A stretch of 64,000 bases of DNA from Thalassolituus sp. UBA674 (GCA_002298335.1 DBNK01000030.1:14454-78453); one strand, 5' to 3'; positions 32,169 to 42,115 are shown, counted from the stretch's first letter. The notes: generated from the sequence alone by a model not told the origin. Translations and numbers: made by a program.

Positions 32169-35057
32169 ATGAACGATAAAGTGGAAAGCCAGTACAAGTC
32201 GACGCTGAATCTGCCGGATACCGATTTTCCGATGCGCGGAAATCTGGCCAAACGTGAGCCGGAGCTGCTGGCCCGTTGGGAGCAGAAGGGTCTGTATAAA
32301 AAGATCCGTGAAGCCCGTGCCGGACGTGACAAGTTCATCCTGCACGATGGCCCTCCGTACGCCAACGGCAACATCCACATCGGTCATGCGGTGAACAAGA
32401 TCCTCAAGGATGTGATTGTGAAATCACAGACCATGAGCGGCAAAGACGCGCCTTACATTCCGGGCTGGGACTGTCATGGTCTGCCGATCGAACTCAAGGT
32501 CGAAGCTGAAGTGGGCAAGGTGGGTGACAAGGTCACCGCCAGCGAATTCCGTAAACACTGCCGTGAATACGCTGCCCGTCAGGTGGATGGGCAGCGCGCT
32601 GATTTCAAGCGCCTCATGGTGCTGGGTGACTGGGATAACCCCTACCTGACCATGGACTTCAAATTCGAAGCCGACATCATCCGTACCCTGGGTAAGATCA
32701 TCGACAAAGGTCACCTGATGAAAGGCTTCAAGCCGGTCAACTGGTGTCCTGACTGTGGCTCTGCACTGGCCGAAGCCGAAGTTGAATATCAGGATAAAAA
32801 GTCCGTTGCCATCGATGTAAAATTTCCGTTTGCCGACACGGCTGCACTGTCCACAGCCTTCGGTATCGGCCCGGTGAAACTGCCGGTCAGTATCGTTATC
32901 TGGACCACCACACCGTGGACCCTGCCGGCCAACGAAGCCGTGTCTGTACATCCGGATCTGGAATACTCACTGGTGAGTACCGGTGAGGAAATCCTGCTGC
33001 TGGCCACCGATCTGGTCGGTGATGCTATGGCCCGTTATGGCATCGAATCTTCCGATGTTCTGGCCACGGCTCCGGGCCGCGCTTTTGGTCAGCTGCCGGA
33101 GCAGGACGCCGCCCCGTTTATGGTTCAGCATCCCTTTATGCCAGCGGCTGATGGCAGTGCCAAAATGGTCCCGGTGATTACCGGTACTCACGTCACGGCT
33201 GACTCCGGTACCGGTGCGGTCCACACGGCGCCAATGCACGGTGTGGACGACTATCAGGTGTCCAATGTGTACGGCGTCCGTTCTGAACAGATGCTGGTCG
33301 ACGGAGCTGGTAACTTTATCGACACGCCGGCACTGCAGGCACTGGAACTGACCGGTCTGAGCACCGCCGATAAAGGTAACTTCCGTGTACTGGGTATCCT
33401 CAATGAGAAGGGTGCGCTGCTGAAGAAAGCCAACATCACCCACAGCTATCCACACTGCTGGCGTCACAAGTCACCGATCATCTTCCGTGCGACGCCGCAG
33501 TGGTTTATCAGCATGGAGCAGAACGGACTGCTCGAGCAGGCCATGCACGAGGTTGAGAACACCGTTGAATGGCGTCCTTCATGGGGTAAAGCCCGTATCG
33601 AAGGCATGATGACCGGCCGTCCGGACTGGTGTATCTCGCGTCAGCGCACCTGGGGTGTGCCGATTGCGTTGTTCGTACACAAAGACAGCAGCGAGCTGCA
33701 CCCGCGCACGCCGGAGCTGATTGAGCAGGTGGCGCTGAAAGTCGAAGGCAAGGGCATTGATGCCTGGTTTGATCTGGAGCCTGCAGAGCTGCTGGGCGAT
33801 GAAGCCGCTGATTATGTCAAAGTCATTGACACGTTAGATGTCTGGTTTGACTCCGGTGTGACCCATACTGCGGTGTGCAAATCACGTCCCGAGCTGCAGT
33901 TCCCGGCGGATCTGTATCTGGAAGGTTCGGATCAGCACCGTGGCTGGTTCCAGTCATCGCTGCTGACCAGTGTCGCGGCTTACGGTCATGCACCGTACAA
34001 AACTGCACTGACCCATGGTTTCACCGTGGATGGTGAAGGCCGCAAAATGTCCAAATCACTGGGCAACACGGTTGAACCGCAGAAGGTGATTAACCAGCTG
34101 GGTGCCGACATCCTGCGCTGGTGGGTGGCGGATACCGATTACTCCGGTGAGATGACGGTCTCTGATGAGATCCTCAAGCGTAACGCCGATGCTTACCGTC
34201 GCGTACGTAACACCTGCCGTTTCCTGCTGGCCAACATCAACGGCTTTGACCCGAAAACCGACATGGTGGCCGGTGATGAGCTGCTGCCGCTGGACGCCTG
34301 GATGGTGGCGCATACCCAGCGTCTGCAGGAACGGGTGATTGGCTTCTATCAACGTTATGACCTGAAATCTCTGACTAAGACGCTGATGAACTTCTGCGTC
34401 GCCGAGCTGGGTGCTTTTTACCTCGACGTCATCAAAGACCGTCAGTACACCTGCAAAGCCGACAGCCTGCCACGCCGCAGTGCCCAGACCGCGCTCTATC
34501 ATGTGACTGAAGCCATGGCGCGCTGGATCGCTCCTGTGCTGTCGTTCACGGCGGAAGAAATCTGGGACGTGCTGCCAGCCCCGGTTGCCTCTGAGCGTGA
34601 AGAATCCGTGCTGCTGGCTGAGTGGTATGAAGGCTTCCCTGTTCTGAGCGAAACCGGTTTTGACGAAGCCTACTGGCGCACCCTGATGGACGTGAAAGAG
34701 GCCGTGAACGGCGTGCTCGAACAGGCCCGTAATGAGAAGCGTATCGGTGCTTCTCTGGGCGCCGAAGTGACCCTGTACGCCGCTGATGAGCTGAAAGCCT
34801 CTCTGGACCGCTTAGGCAACGAGCTGCGCTTTGTGCTGATCACCAGTGCTGCAACCGTGCTGCCACTGGATGCCGAAAGCGGTGAAGCGACCGAGCTGAA
34901 AGGCCTGCGTGTGAGCGTGGCAGCCTCTGAAGCTGAGAAGTGCGAACGTTGCTGGCACCACAGTGAAACGGTAGGCCAGAACGAGCAGCACCCGACCCTG
35001 TGCAGCCGTTGTGTCGAAAACGTTGAGGGTGACGGTGAAGTCCGTCACTACGCCTGA
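32169..35057 (+). CDS. ileS: Isoleucyl-tRNA synthetase
   Basis: 962 residues. Class I synthetase with HIGH in PYANGNIHIGHAVNKILKD and KMSKS in GEGRKMSKSLGN. The CP1 editing domain carries TWTTPWTLPAN-like and GTGAVHTAPMHG segments. The C-terminus has the bacterial zinc finger (CERCWHH...CSRC). WDCHGLPIELKVE is the usual entry motif. The TGA stop shares a base with the lspA ATG. Confidence 0.98.
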   Translation: MNDKVESQYKSTLNLPDTDFPMRGNLAKREPELLARWEQKGLYKKIREARAGRDKFILHDGPPYANGNIHIGHAVNKILKDVIVKSQTMSGKDAPYIPGWDCHGLPIELKVEAEVGKVGDKVTASEFRKHCREYAARQVDGQRADFKRLMVLGDWDNPYLTMDFKFEADIIRTLGKIIDKGHLMKGFKPVNWCPDCGSALAEAEVEYQDKKSVAIDVKFPFADTAALSTAFGIGPVKLPVSIVIWTTTPWTLPANEAVSVHPDLEYSLVSTGEEILLLATDLVGDAMARYGIESSDVLATAPGRAFGQLPEQDAAPFMVQHPFMPAADGSAKMVPVITGTHVTADSGTGAVHTAPMHGVDDYQVSNVYGVRSEQMLVDGAGNFIDTPALQALELTGLSTADKGNFRVLGILNEKGALLKKANITHSYPHCWRHKSPIIFRATPQWFISMEQNGLLEQAMHEVENTVEWRPSWGKARIEGMMTGRPDWCISRQRTWGVPIALFVHKDSSELHPRTPELIEQVALKVEGKGIDAWFDLEPAELLGDEAADYVKVIDTLDVWFDSGVTHTAVCKSRPELQFPADLYLEGSDQHRGWFQSSLLTSVAAYGHAPYKTALTHGFTVDGEGRKMSKSLGNTVEPQKVINQLGADILRWWVADTDYSGEMTVSDEILKRNADAYRRVRNTCRFLLANINGFDPKTDMVAGDELLPLDAWMVAHTQRLQERVIGFYQRYDLKSLTKTLMNFCVAELGAFYLDVIKDRQYTCKADSLPRRSAQTALYHVTEAMARWIAPVLSFTAEEIWDVLPAPVASEREESVLLAEWYEGFPVLSETGFDEAYWRTLMDVKEAVNGVLEQARNEKRIGASLGAEVTLYAADELKASLDRLGNELRFVLITSAATVLPLDAESGEATELKGLRVSVAASEAEKCERCWHHSETVGQNEQHPTLCSRCVENVEGDGEVRHYA

Positions 35058-35581
35058 TGTCTGAGACTCTGCAGAAAGCCGGTCGTTCGCCTCTGGTGTG
35101 GCTGTGGCTGGCACTGCTGGCCATAGTGCTGGATCAGGTCACCAAGCAGATGGCGGAAGCCATGCTGACCTATGCGCATCCCGTCTACATTCTGCCGGTG
35201 CTGGATTTCACGTTGCTCTATAACCGCGGTGCGGCGTTCAGTTTCCTGGCCGATCAGGAGGGCTGGCAGCGCTGGCTGTTCACCGCCATTTCCATCGGTG
35301 TATCCATCATGTTGCTGGTGTGGCAGGCACGCCTGCCGCGTGGTGCGGTGTGGTTGCCGATAGCCTTGAGCCTGGTACTCGGTGGCGCGCTGGGTAATCT
35401 GGTTGACCGCCTGCTGCACGGCCACGTCATCGATTTTATTTCGGTGCACTGGGCGGGCAGTTATTTTCCGGCGTTTAACATCGCTGATTCAGCCATTACC
35501 CTGGGTGCCATTATGCTGGGTCTGGATGTGATCCGCGAAATCCGTCAGGACATGCGTCAGGCGCGTTCCACCTCAGACTGA
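35057..35581 (+). CDS. lspA: Lipoprotein signal peptidase II
   Basis: 174 residues with four TM helices. Aspartyl protease of the inner membrane that cleaves prolipoprotein signals, for example that of RlpA in this window. The catalytic Asp pair lies in NLVDRLLHGHVIDFI and FNIADSAITLGAIML. LYNRGAAFSFL is a further signature. Translationally coupled to ileS (TGATG). Confidence 0.97.
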   Translation: MSETLQKAGRSPLVWLWLALLAIVLDQVTKQMAEAMLTYAHPVYILPVLDFTLLYNRGAAFSFLADQEGWQRWLFTAISIGVSIMLLVWQARLPRGAVWLPIALSLVLGGALGNLVDRLLHGHVIDFISVHWAGSYFPAFNIADSAITLGAIMLGLDVIREIRQDMRQARSTSD

Positions 35582-35594
35582 TCAGGTTTTTATT

Positions 35595-36044
35595 ATGACT
35601 ACTGCAAGCATTCTTCCCGGCAGCCGCATCACGCTGAATTTCGCCATCCGTTTCACTGATGGTCAGGAAGTGGACTCCACATTTGATAAAGAGCCCGCCC
35701 AGTTCAGACTGGGTGATGGCAATATGTTGCCCGGCTTTGAAGAGTTTCTGCTGGGGTTGACGGTGGGTGATCACGACACGTTTGAAGTGCCGCCAGAGAA
35801 AGCCTTCGGCCAGCCCAACCCGCAGAACGTGCAGGATATGAAGCGTAAGGACTTTCCGGTGGATATGCCGGTGGCGCCGGGACTGATGGTGTCGTTCGCG
35901 GATGCCCAGGGCGCAGAACTGCCGGGTGTGATCAGCCGTGTCGAAGGTGATTGGGTGAGCGTGGACTTTAATCATCCGCTGGCCGGGCGTACCCTGATGT
36001 TTGAAGTACAGATTCTCAACGTTGAGAACGGAGCTGACGCCTGA
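35595..36044 (+). CDS. fkpB: FKBP-type peptidyl-prolyl isomerase (SlpA/FkpB family)
   Basis: 149 residues, cytosolic. FKBP barrel with an inserted IF domain: ITLNFAIRFTDGQEVDSTFDKEP, FRLGDGNMLPGFEEFLLGLTVG and VDFNHPLAGRTLMFEVQI. The C-terminus lacks the His-rich metal tail of SlyD, so it is the SlpA-type paralogue. It lies between lspA and ispH as in E. coli and shares one base with the ispH start. Confidence 0.93.
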   Translation: MTTASILPGSRITLNFAIRFTDGQEVDSTFDKEPAQFRLGDGNMLPGFEEFLLGLTVGDHDTFEVPPEKAFGQPNPQNVQDMKRKDFPVDMPVAPGLMVSFADAQGAELPGVISRVEGDWVSVDFNHPLAGRTLMFEVQILNVENGADA

Positions 36045-36994
36045 TGCAGATTAAACTCGCCAACCCGCGTGGTTTCTGTGCCGGGGTTGACCGTGCCATT
36101 GATATCGTCAACCGCGCGCTGGAGCTGTTTGAGCCGCCGATTTACGTGCGCCATGAAGTCGTGCACAACAAGTTTGTGGTTAATGACCTGCGTGAGCGCG
36201 GTGCGGTGTTTGTTGATGAGCTGGATGAAGTACCGGACAACAGCATTGTCATTTTCTCCGCCCACGGCGTGTCTCAGGCGGTGCGCAAAACTGCGGAAGA
36301 CCGCGGTCTCAAGGTGTTTGATGCCACCTGTCCACTGGTGACCAAAGTCCATCTGGAAGTCAGCCGTTACAGCGCCGAAGGGCGTGAAACCATCCTCATT
36401 GGTCACAAAGGCCATCCGGAAGTGGAAGGCACCATGGGGCAGTACGACTATTCCCATGGCGGCAATATCTATCTGGTGGAAGACGAAGAAGATGTTGCTG
36501 AGTTGGTCGTGCAGGACCCGGGTCATCTGTCGTTCGTCACCCAGACCACGCTGTCGATGGACGACACCGCGCGTGTGATCGACGCGCTGCGGGCTAAATT
36601 TCCCGAGATCACCGGACCGCGCAAAGACGATATCTGCTACGCCACCCAGAACCGTCAGGATGCGGTGAAGCAGCTGGCCGCCGATTGCGAACTGATGCTG
36701 GTGGTCGGCTCACCGAACAGCAGTAACTCCAACCGCCTGCGTGAGCTGGGTGAGCGCATGGGGGCCAAGGCCTACCTGATCGACAATGCGTCTGAGATTC
36801 AGTGTGACTGGCTGCAGGGGGTAACCTCTGTCGGGATTACGGCCGGTGCGTCAGCCCCGGATGTGCTGGTACAGGAAGTGGTGGCCAAACTGCGTTCGCT
36901 GGGCGGTACTGAGCCACAGGAGCTGACTGGCCGCGAAGAAAACATTGTCTTCTCTCTGCCCAAAGAACTGCGTCTTGTCGACGTCGGCGAGTGA
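36044..36994 (+). CDS. ispH: 4-hydroxy-3-methylbut-2-enyl diphosphate reductase IspH
   Basis: 316 residues. Last enzyme of the MEP pathway, with a 4Fe-4S cluster. Its three ligand Cys are in NPRGFCAGVDRAI, DATCPLVTKVH and DDICYATQNRQDA. The substrate-binding SPNSSNSNRL motif and TAGASAPDVLVQEV are present. Last gene of the ribF operon. It faces the pilus region across a 399-bp gap occupied by repeats. Confidence 0.97.
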   Translation: MQIKLANPRGFCAGVDRAIDIVNRALELFEPPIYVRHEVVHNKFVVNDLRERGAVFVDELDEVPDNSIVIFSAHGVSQAVRKTAEDRGLKVFDATCPLVTKVHLEVSRYSAEGRETILIGHKGHPEVEGTMGQYDYSHGGNIYLVEDEEDVAELVVQDPGHLSFVTQTTLSMDDTARVIDALRAKFPEITGPRKDDICYATQNRQDAVKQLAADCELMLVVGSPNSSNSNRLRELGERMGAKAYLIDNASEIQCDWLQGVTSVGITAGASAPDVLVQEVVAKLRSLGGTEPQELTGREENIVFSLPKELRLVDVGE

Positions 36995-37006
36995 TTCTCG
37001 TCTGAA

Positions 37007-37356
37007 GCCCGGTTTTATTCATCCCTTACATCCGTCATCCTGTGGCCCTGACACAGTCAGGAAGACCACAGGATCCATTGCGCGGAATGCGCGGTGACGT
37101 ATTAGTGGATCCTGCGATCACCGCTGCGCTGGTCGCAGGATGACGGTGGTGAGTAAAGCTCGCCTCGCCCGGTTTTATTAATTCCCTACATCCAGTCATC
37201 CTGTGGCCCTGACACAGTCAGGAAGACCACAGGATCCATTGCGCGGAATGCGCGGAGTCGGGATAACGGATAAATGCGGGAACCACGGTGACGTAATAGT
37301 GGATCCTGCGATCACCGCTGCGCTGGTCGCAGGATGACGGTGGTGAGTAAAGCTCG
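37007..37356. repeat. Two tandem copies of a REP-type palindromic unit between ispH and pilY1
   Basis: Copy 1 spans 37007-37162 and copy 2 37167-37356; they are nearly identical apart from a ~33-bp insertion in copy 2 (from about 37256). Each unit holds two hairpins: CATCCTGTGG...CCACAGGATC with an inner CCTGAC/GTCAGG stem, and GGATCCTGCGA...TCGCAGGATGAC. They fill the gap between the convergent ispH and pilY1 3' ends. No T-tract terminator is visible. Confidence 0.85.
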
Positions 37357-37393
37357 TTATCCTGCAATGTTCAGCGTCCAGGCGTCCGACTAG

Positions 37394-40300
37394 TTAAATC
37401 TTCTCTTTCCAGTAATCCGTTCTGAACAGACCACAGCGGTTGATATGGCCGGGGCTGACGGAGGTTCCGGACAGAATCAGCATTTCCGACTCTTCACAGG
37501 TAATGACTTCATCGCCGTTGATATCTTCTCCGGGTGGGAAAGCCGGTGTCGGGTCTGGTGCCAGACCGGTACTCTGTTCAATCGGTGTCACCGTTTCACC
37601 GGGAGCCACCGGGCAGTTATCGCCTTCCGCACAGTCCGCCTGGGTTTTCTGCTGAGCCTCCTGTGTCAGAGCCAGCTGGTAGGTGTTGGAGCTGCCCAGC
37701 TGTCCGCCACACTGCATCGTCCCACCGGACTGATCTCCCGGCAGGTAGGTGTTGAAGGTCGCAATACCGGAAAGAATCAGCGAGGCAGACAGCACCTTTT
37801 CACCGTCAGACGCGGCACTGAAATACCAGCCATACGTCGCTGAGGTAACGGCATCCCCCGATTCCCAGTCAGTCAGATCACTCAGGGTCACCCGGGTGTA
37901 GCTTTCTGGTGTACTCAGCCCCTGAGTATCTTTGATCAGGAAGAAATAATCGTCGACCCCGGTGTTCAGCGGGTGTGCCCGGTATCCGGAGCCTATGCTG
38001 ATCAGGATGTAGTCATCGCCGTTATCCTCAATCCAGGAAACATCCGCTTTGTTGTAGAAGCGGCGGTTACCACTGAGGCCATCGGTGGCGCTGGTGTTGA
38101 GATCGGCAATCACACCGGCGGCGGCAAAGTCACTGCGGCCGGTTGCTTCCTGGTTGATATCAAACCGCCAGATACGGCCACCCACATCGGGGGCGTAGAG
38201 CAGATCAATATAACCGTCTGCATTTTTATCCACCGGCGTCACATCCGCGGGGAAGCTGCTGGTCATATCGGTCTGAGTGGTGTCGTCGTAGGCACTCCAG
38301 AGAACGGCTCCGGTGCGGGCATCCAGCATGTAAACCGTGTTGCCGGTGTCGTGAATGATGCGGCTTGTCGGTCCGGTCAGGTCGGTACCGTCTTCATCCG
38401 GGTCATAACCGCCACCGGCGAACAGCACCACTTTATCGGCGCCGTTCCATTTCACCAGAGCCGGACGCAGAGATGACCAGGTCTGCCCGAGGCGTTCAAA
38501 GCCACTGCTGACCGCAGGAACATTCTTGGTTGCCGTTTCTGTGTAGCTGCCGTTTTTCTGCCACAGCAGGCTGGGTGAATCCGGGTTGGTGATATCGAAG
38601 GCGTAATAACTGTGTCCGCCACGGCGCATACCCAGATAGAGATATACGGTATCGCTGCCATCGACCTTGCCATTGAGGTTGATGTCGTTGTGCCAGTAAC
38701 TCAGGTTGCCGTCGAGGCCATACACTTTGCGGTTGTCGCTGATCAGTTCCGGGCTGAGGAAATAATTCGGATTTTTCAGAACTTCTTCCGGAATTAAGGA
38801 AAAATATTCACTGCCATCCGCGGTATTAATGGCGTGCAGGTAACCACTGTTGGTCGCGACATACACCACCTGTTTACCTTCGTTGTAGTTTACGACCACA
38901 GGGCGGCTGTGCAGCGGGTCTTCCATGGCTTTGCGGGGTGTTTCATCGGTATTCATTCCACCGATAAAATTCATCAGTTCCGTGCGGTAGCTGACACCGG
39001 ATCTGGGCTGGATATCATCGACGTTATCCACCAGATTCAGGCCCAGATCTGTGTCACTGAGGTAACCGGATGACTGTGGATTAAACAGGTGCATAACGCC
39101 GCTTTTAATCACAAAAATCTGCCGCTCTGAACCGCTCAGCTGAGCGGCAGCTCCGCCTTCAGAGACTTCGTTACCATCGATGCTGTCACTCCAGTAACTG
39201 CGCGAATCACTGGAGAAAAAACCGGTGATGCTGTCGACCGCCGGGTTGCCGTCGGCATCCACAATACCGTCGGCGGAAATGGCATAACGTTTGAGATTGC
39301 CTTTCCAGGCCAGATCATCCGCCGGTTCAAACACGGCGTAATAGAGCTCGTCACTGATTTCCAGTGAGTTATAGGAACTCACGGCAATGGCCGGCGAGGT
39401 GAAGGATGATGGCGTGATCAGAGTCTGTACGGCTGAATCCAGCAGAGCGCCCTTGATGTCTTCGTAATTGCTGGCCGGATAGAAGGTACCACCACCGGCG
39501 GCGGCGATGTTCTCCAGCTTAACCGAGGCCGCGGTACTGGCGCTGGTGAAACCACCAATGGTATCGACGATGACCTTGTCGTGGTTGAACAGATACCAGG
39601 CCAGCTCTTCGGCACAACCGCCGCCGCTGTCACCGCTCTGGTAACTGCAGCGGTCATAAAGGTAACTGATACCTGAAGGCAGATCTGCTCCGCTGATCAG
39701 ATTCTCCACATAAGTGTCTGAACCTTTATCGCTGGTCGGCTCACCGTCGCTGAACAGAATCAGTTTGGTGGTGGTGTTACAGGCGACGAGATCGGGAATC
39801 TGATAAATATCACCAACACGCGAATCGCTGACGCTGCGGTTGCCCCAGTACAGATGCTCTTCGTTCAGGTAGAGACGGGCTTCATGCATGGACTCGGTAA
39901 TCGGGGTGCTGCCGTCGGCAGTAAAGTTATTCAGAGCCTCAATAAATTCATCTTTATTGTTTTTTCCCGGTTTCATGGCCACGCTGACAAAACCACCGGA
40001 ACTGCCGTCAAAGCGCATCAGTGAAATATTCACATTTTCCGGCAGGGACTGGATGGTATCTATGGCGGCTTCACGCAGAATCTGGATACGTGATTTCTGT
40101 CCTGTGTTGCCGTACTCGGCCAGATAATTCAGATAATTTCCGGACCAGATACGGGTAAAACCGCGGTTGCCGGAGAAGACACTGCTGATGCCCCACCACC
40201 AGCTGTTGGTGTAAGGAAAACTGCGGCTGGTGCTCAGATTGATGTAATAATTGCCATTGTATAAATAGGGGCTCAGATTGCACTCAACGATGGCCGATGC

Positions 40301-40753
40301 GTCATTTTTATCAATGTTGTAATCGTTATTTTCGCTGGTTTTTTTCGGCGCATTCCAGCCCGCGCCGCTGGCCCAGTAAGCCATTTTTCCGGCGTATTCA
40401 CCGTTGTTCAGCAGAGAGGTCAGTGCATCCCGGCAATTGATCTGAGACAACACTAATTCATTTTCAAGAATATCAGCAGCTTCGGTGCTGAGATTGATAT
40501 CACCATTACCGCCAGGACGGTAAATATAGTAATGATCGGCGACAAAGCCGTACTGGGTGTTGTCGTAGACGGTGTCGTTGTCGTACGGCTCGCCGGTATC
40601 TTCCAGCGTCTGCATACTGCCGGAGGTATCAAACAGAAAAACGACATTACTGGCTGCAGAAGTAGAGCCACCGGTGAAGATCTCGGTGTCATCGGCATGG
40701 GCGGGCGCGGTGAAAAAACCGAGCAGAAGAAACGCAGAAAAAACATAATTCAT
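37394..40753 (-). CDS. pilY1: PilY1-type pilus tip adhesin, subtype A copy 1
   Basis: 1119 residues. Signal peptide (about 1-20, ending AHADD). N-terminal VWA domain with an intact MIDAS DTSGSM and further IILFSDGEPTSD- and VDTIGGF-type segments. The C-terminal half is a PilY1 beta-propeller with AVSSYNSLEISDELYYAVFEP, EDPLHSRPVVVNY and ATNSGYLHAINT. Two acidic loops fit calcium sites: DINLNGKVDGSD (about 684) and DKNADGYID (about 842, near the P. aeruginosa PilY1 Ca site at 851). It ends with GH-NRC-LF-TDYWKE, shared with the copy at 42511. By homology it sits on the minor pilin complex at the pilus tip. It follows pilX by 24 bp. Confidence 0.93.
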   Translation of the reverse strand: MNYVFSAFLLLGFFTAPAHADDTEIFTGGSTSAASNVVFLFDTSGSMQTLEDTGEPYDNDTVYDNTQYGFVADHYYIYRPGGNGDINLSTEAADILENELVLSQINCRDALTSLLNNGEYAGKMAYWASGAGWNAPKKTSENNDYNIDKNDASAIVECNLSPYLYNGNYYINLSTSRSFPYTNSWWWGISSVFSGNRGFTRIWSGNYLNYLAEYGNTGQKSRIQILREAAIDTIQSLPENVNISLMRFDGSSGGFVSVAMKPGKNNKDEFIEALNNFTADGSTPITESMHEARLYLNEEHLYWGNRSVSDSRVGDIYQIPDLVACNTTTKLILFSDGEPTSDKGSDTYVENLISGADLPSGISYLYDRCSYQSGDSGGGCAEELAWYLFNHDKVIVDTIGGFTSASTAASVKLENIAAAGGGTFYPASNYEDIKGALLDSAVQTLITPSSFTSPAIAVSSYNSLEISDELYYAVFEPADDLAWKGNLKRYAISADGIVDADGNPAVDSITGFFSSDSRSYWSDSIDGNEVSEGGAAAQLSGSERQIFVIKSGVMHLFNPQSSGYLSDTDLGLNLVDNVDDIQPRSGVSYRTELMNFIGGMNTDETPRKAMEDPLHSRPVVVNYNEGKQVVYVATNSGYLHAINTADGSEYFSLIPEEVLKNPNYFLSPELISDNRKVYGLDGNLSYWHNDINLNGKVDGSDTVYLYLGMRRGGHSYYAFDITNPDSPSLLWQKNGSYTETATKNVPAVSSGFERLGQTWSSLRPALVKWNGADKVVLFAGGGYDPDEDGTDLTGPTSRIIHDTGNTVYMLDARTGAVLWSAYDDTTQTDMTSSFPADVTPVDKNADGYIDLLYAPDVGGRIWRFDINQEATGRSDFAAAGVIADLNTSATDGLSGNRRFYNKADVSWIEDNGDDYILISIGSGYRAHPLNTGVDDYFFLIKDTQGLSTPESYTRVTLSDLTDWESGDAVTSATYGWYFSAASDGEKVLSASLILSGIATFNTYLPGDQSGGTMQCGGQLGSSNTYQLALTQEAQQKTQADCAEGDNCPVAPGETVTPIEQSTGLAPDPTPAFPPGEDINGDEVITCEESEMLILSGTSVSPGHINRCGLFRTDYWKEKI

Positions 40754-40777
40754 GGTCCATCCTCCATGCCAGACGGC

Positions 40778-41299
40778 TTAACTTTTGGGGACCTGGAAGG
40801 TAAATCCGAGCAGTTGTGTGGCTTTATAACGGCCGGTTATGTCGGACGTTATGCTGCTGATTTCAAACTGGCGTATCGCCATATGACCGATACTGTTGTT
40901 TGCCGTAAAAGCGTAGTTCATATTCACCGGCGCCGTATTGCGGTAGCGCAGGGTGGTAGTGATCTGGCTGATTTCTTCCGGATCGGCAGGCACGTCGGCA
41001 CTGAGAACAGCCACCTGATCTTCGGTGGATTTCTCAATAGCCAGACTCATCTCACTGCTGCTGCTGCCGTCTTTGCGGTACTTCAGATACTTGCTCATCA
41101 CTTCGCTGCGGGTGGTGTAGAACAGGGTTTCTTTGGTCTGCAGATTGGTGACGATACGGATCTGATTGGTGGAAATATTCATGTTGATCAGCGACAGCAG
41201 GGTCACTGAGGTCAGCAGGATCAGGCTGACAATCAGAGTGCTGCCTTTCTGGGCTGTCATAGCCACAGATGACGCGGCCAGACGTGCTGCGCGGCTCAC
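40778..41299 (-). CDS. pilX: PilX-type minor pilin, subtype A copy 1
   Basis: 173 residues. Prepilin cleavage is expected after QKG (about residue 19), followed by the hydrophobic helix STLIVSLILLTSVTLLSLINM. The usual Glu5 is replaced by Val, as in all four PilX copies here. NLQTKETLFYTTRSEVMSKY and LKYRKDG define the A subtype shared with 45919-46422. The start overlaps fimU by 4 bp. By homology it is part of the PilV-PilW-PilX-PilY1 priming complex. Confidence 0.85.
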   Translation of the reverse strand: MSRAARLAASSVAMTAQKGSTLIVSLILLTSVTLLSLINMNISTNQIRIVTNLQTKETLFYTTRSEVMSKYLKYRKDGSSSSEMSLAIEKSTEDQVAVLSADVPADPEEISQITTTLRYRNTAPVNMNYAFTANNSIGHMAIRQFEISSITSDITGRYKATQLLGFTFQVPKS

Positions 41300-41793
41300 A
41301 GGCAGGCAACCTCAGAAAAGGCAATCTGCCCGGATGCCATCAGGCTGATGTTGCGGGCATTGTTACCGGTACAGCCGCTGGCCGTAATCGCCAGAGTACC
41401 AGAGGTTTCCAGCTGACCACTGGCGGTAAAGCCAATGGGGGTCAGATAGGTGAACTCATCAGAATCAATACTGACGCGGTCGTCCAGGGCATCGCGCTGG
41501 CGCAGAACATCTCCGGCTACCAGAGGGTCACCACTGTATGCCTGGACGGTCCAGCCCTGGCTGAAACCACCCACTGCCGGGGTAATGCGCACGGTTTCTC
41601 CCCGGGCGATGGCCTTGTTGCGTGCCACGATCAGGTCCATCTGCAGGCGACTGAAAGCCTGCTTGGAGGACGAATTGGAAACGTAGGTACCCATGGATGG
41701 AATGCCCAGTGTCAGCAGTATGCTGGCAATGCTCAGGGTCATCAGCAGTTCCGTCAGGGTAAAACCGCGGTTGGCTTTGGTGGTCTTGTTCAT
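41296..41793 (-). CDS. fimU: FimU/GspH-type minor pilin, subtype A copy 1
   Basis: 165 residues from ATG 41793. Class III prepilin signal NRG followed by FTLTELLMTLSIASILLTLGI with Glu5. The body has the FimU/GspH pattern ARNKAIARGETVRI, GWTVQAYSG and GDVLRQRDALDDRVSI, then a Cys pair near the C-terminus. Another ATG three codons upstream (41802) and an open frame to 41877 exist; GGAG spacing favours 41793. It is followed directly by pilX; pilV and pilW are absent from this cassette. Confidence 0.82.
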   Translation of the reverse strand: MNKTTKANRGFTLTELLMTLSIASILLTLGIPSMGTYVSNSSSKQAFSRLQMDLIVARNKAIARGETVRITPAVGGFSQGWTVQAYSGDPLVAGDVLRQRDALDDRVSIDSDEFTYLTPIGFTASGQLETSGTLAITASGCTGNNARNISLMASGQIAFSEVACL

Positions 41794-42115
41794 AACCTTC
41801 ATTCTCCATCTGCAGTGAATGAATGCCGTACAGTAGGTGTCTGTTGCGTGTCGCGTCAGGACAGTCAGACCGGGCACTTCAGTCCCGACCGACAGGATCA
41901 GATTAGTAGGTCCTGAGCGCCTGTTCAGTGGTAGTTTTTTATTCCTTTGTTACCGTCGGTTATGGCGTTAGTGAGGTGTGTAGCCGGGCAACTGAAATGA
42001 CACGGAAACGGGCGTGAAGGTGAAGAATCCGCGCATCTCTGGCGGCGGGAAGTGACGGGGAAAGTGAACTCCCCTGTTCAATAACAGGGGAAGAAAAACA
42101 GCAGGGGAAAAGGGG
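41794..42115. other. Intergenic region between pilE and the minimal fimU-pilX-pilY1 cassette
   Basis: 322 bp with no convincing gene. It holds the hairpin CCCCTGTT-CAAT-AACAGGGG (42071-42090), 25 bp after the pilE stop, which may end the upstream pil operon although no T-run follows. A promoter for fimU is expected here, but no clear sigma-70 or sigma-54 boxes could be picked by eye. Confidence 0.5.
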
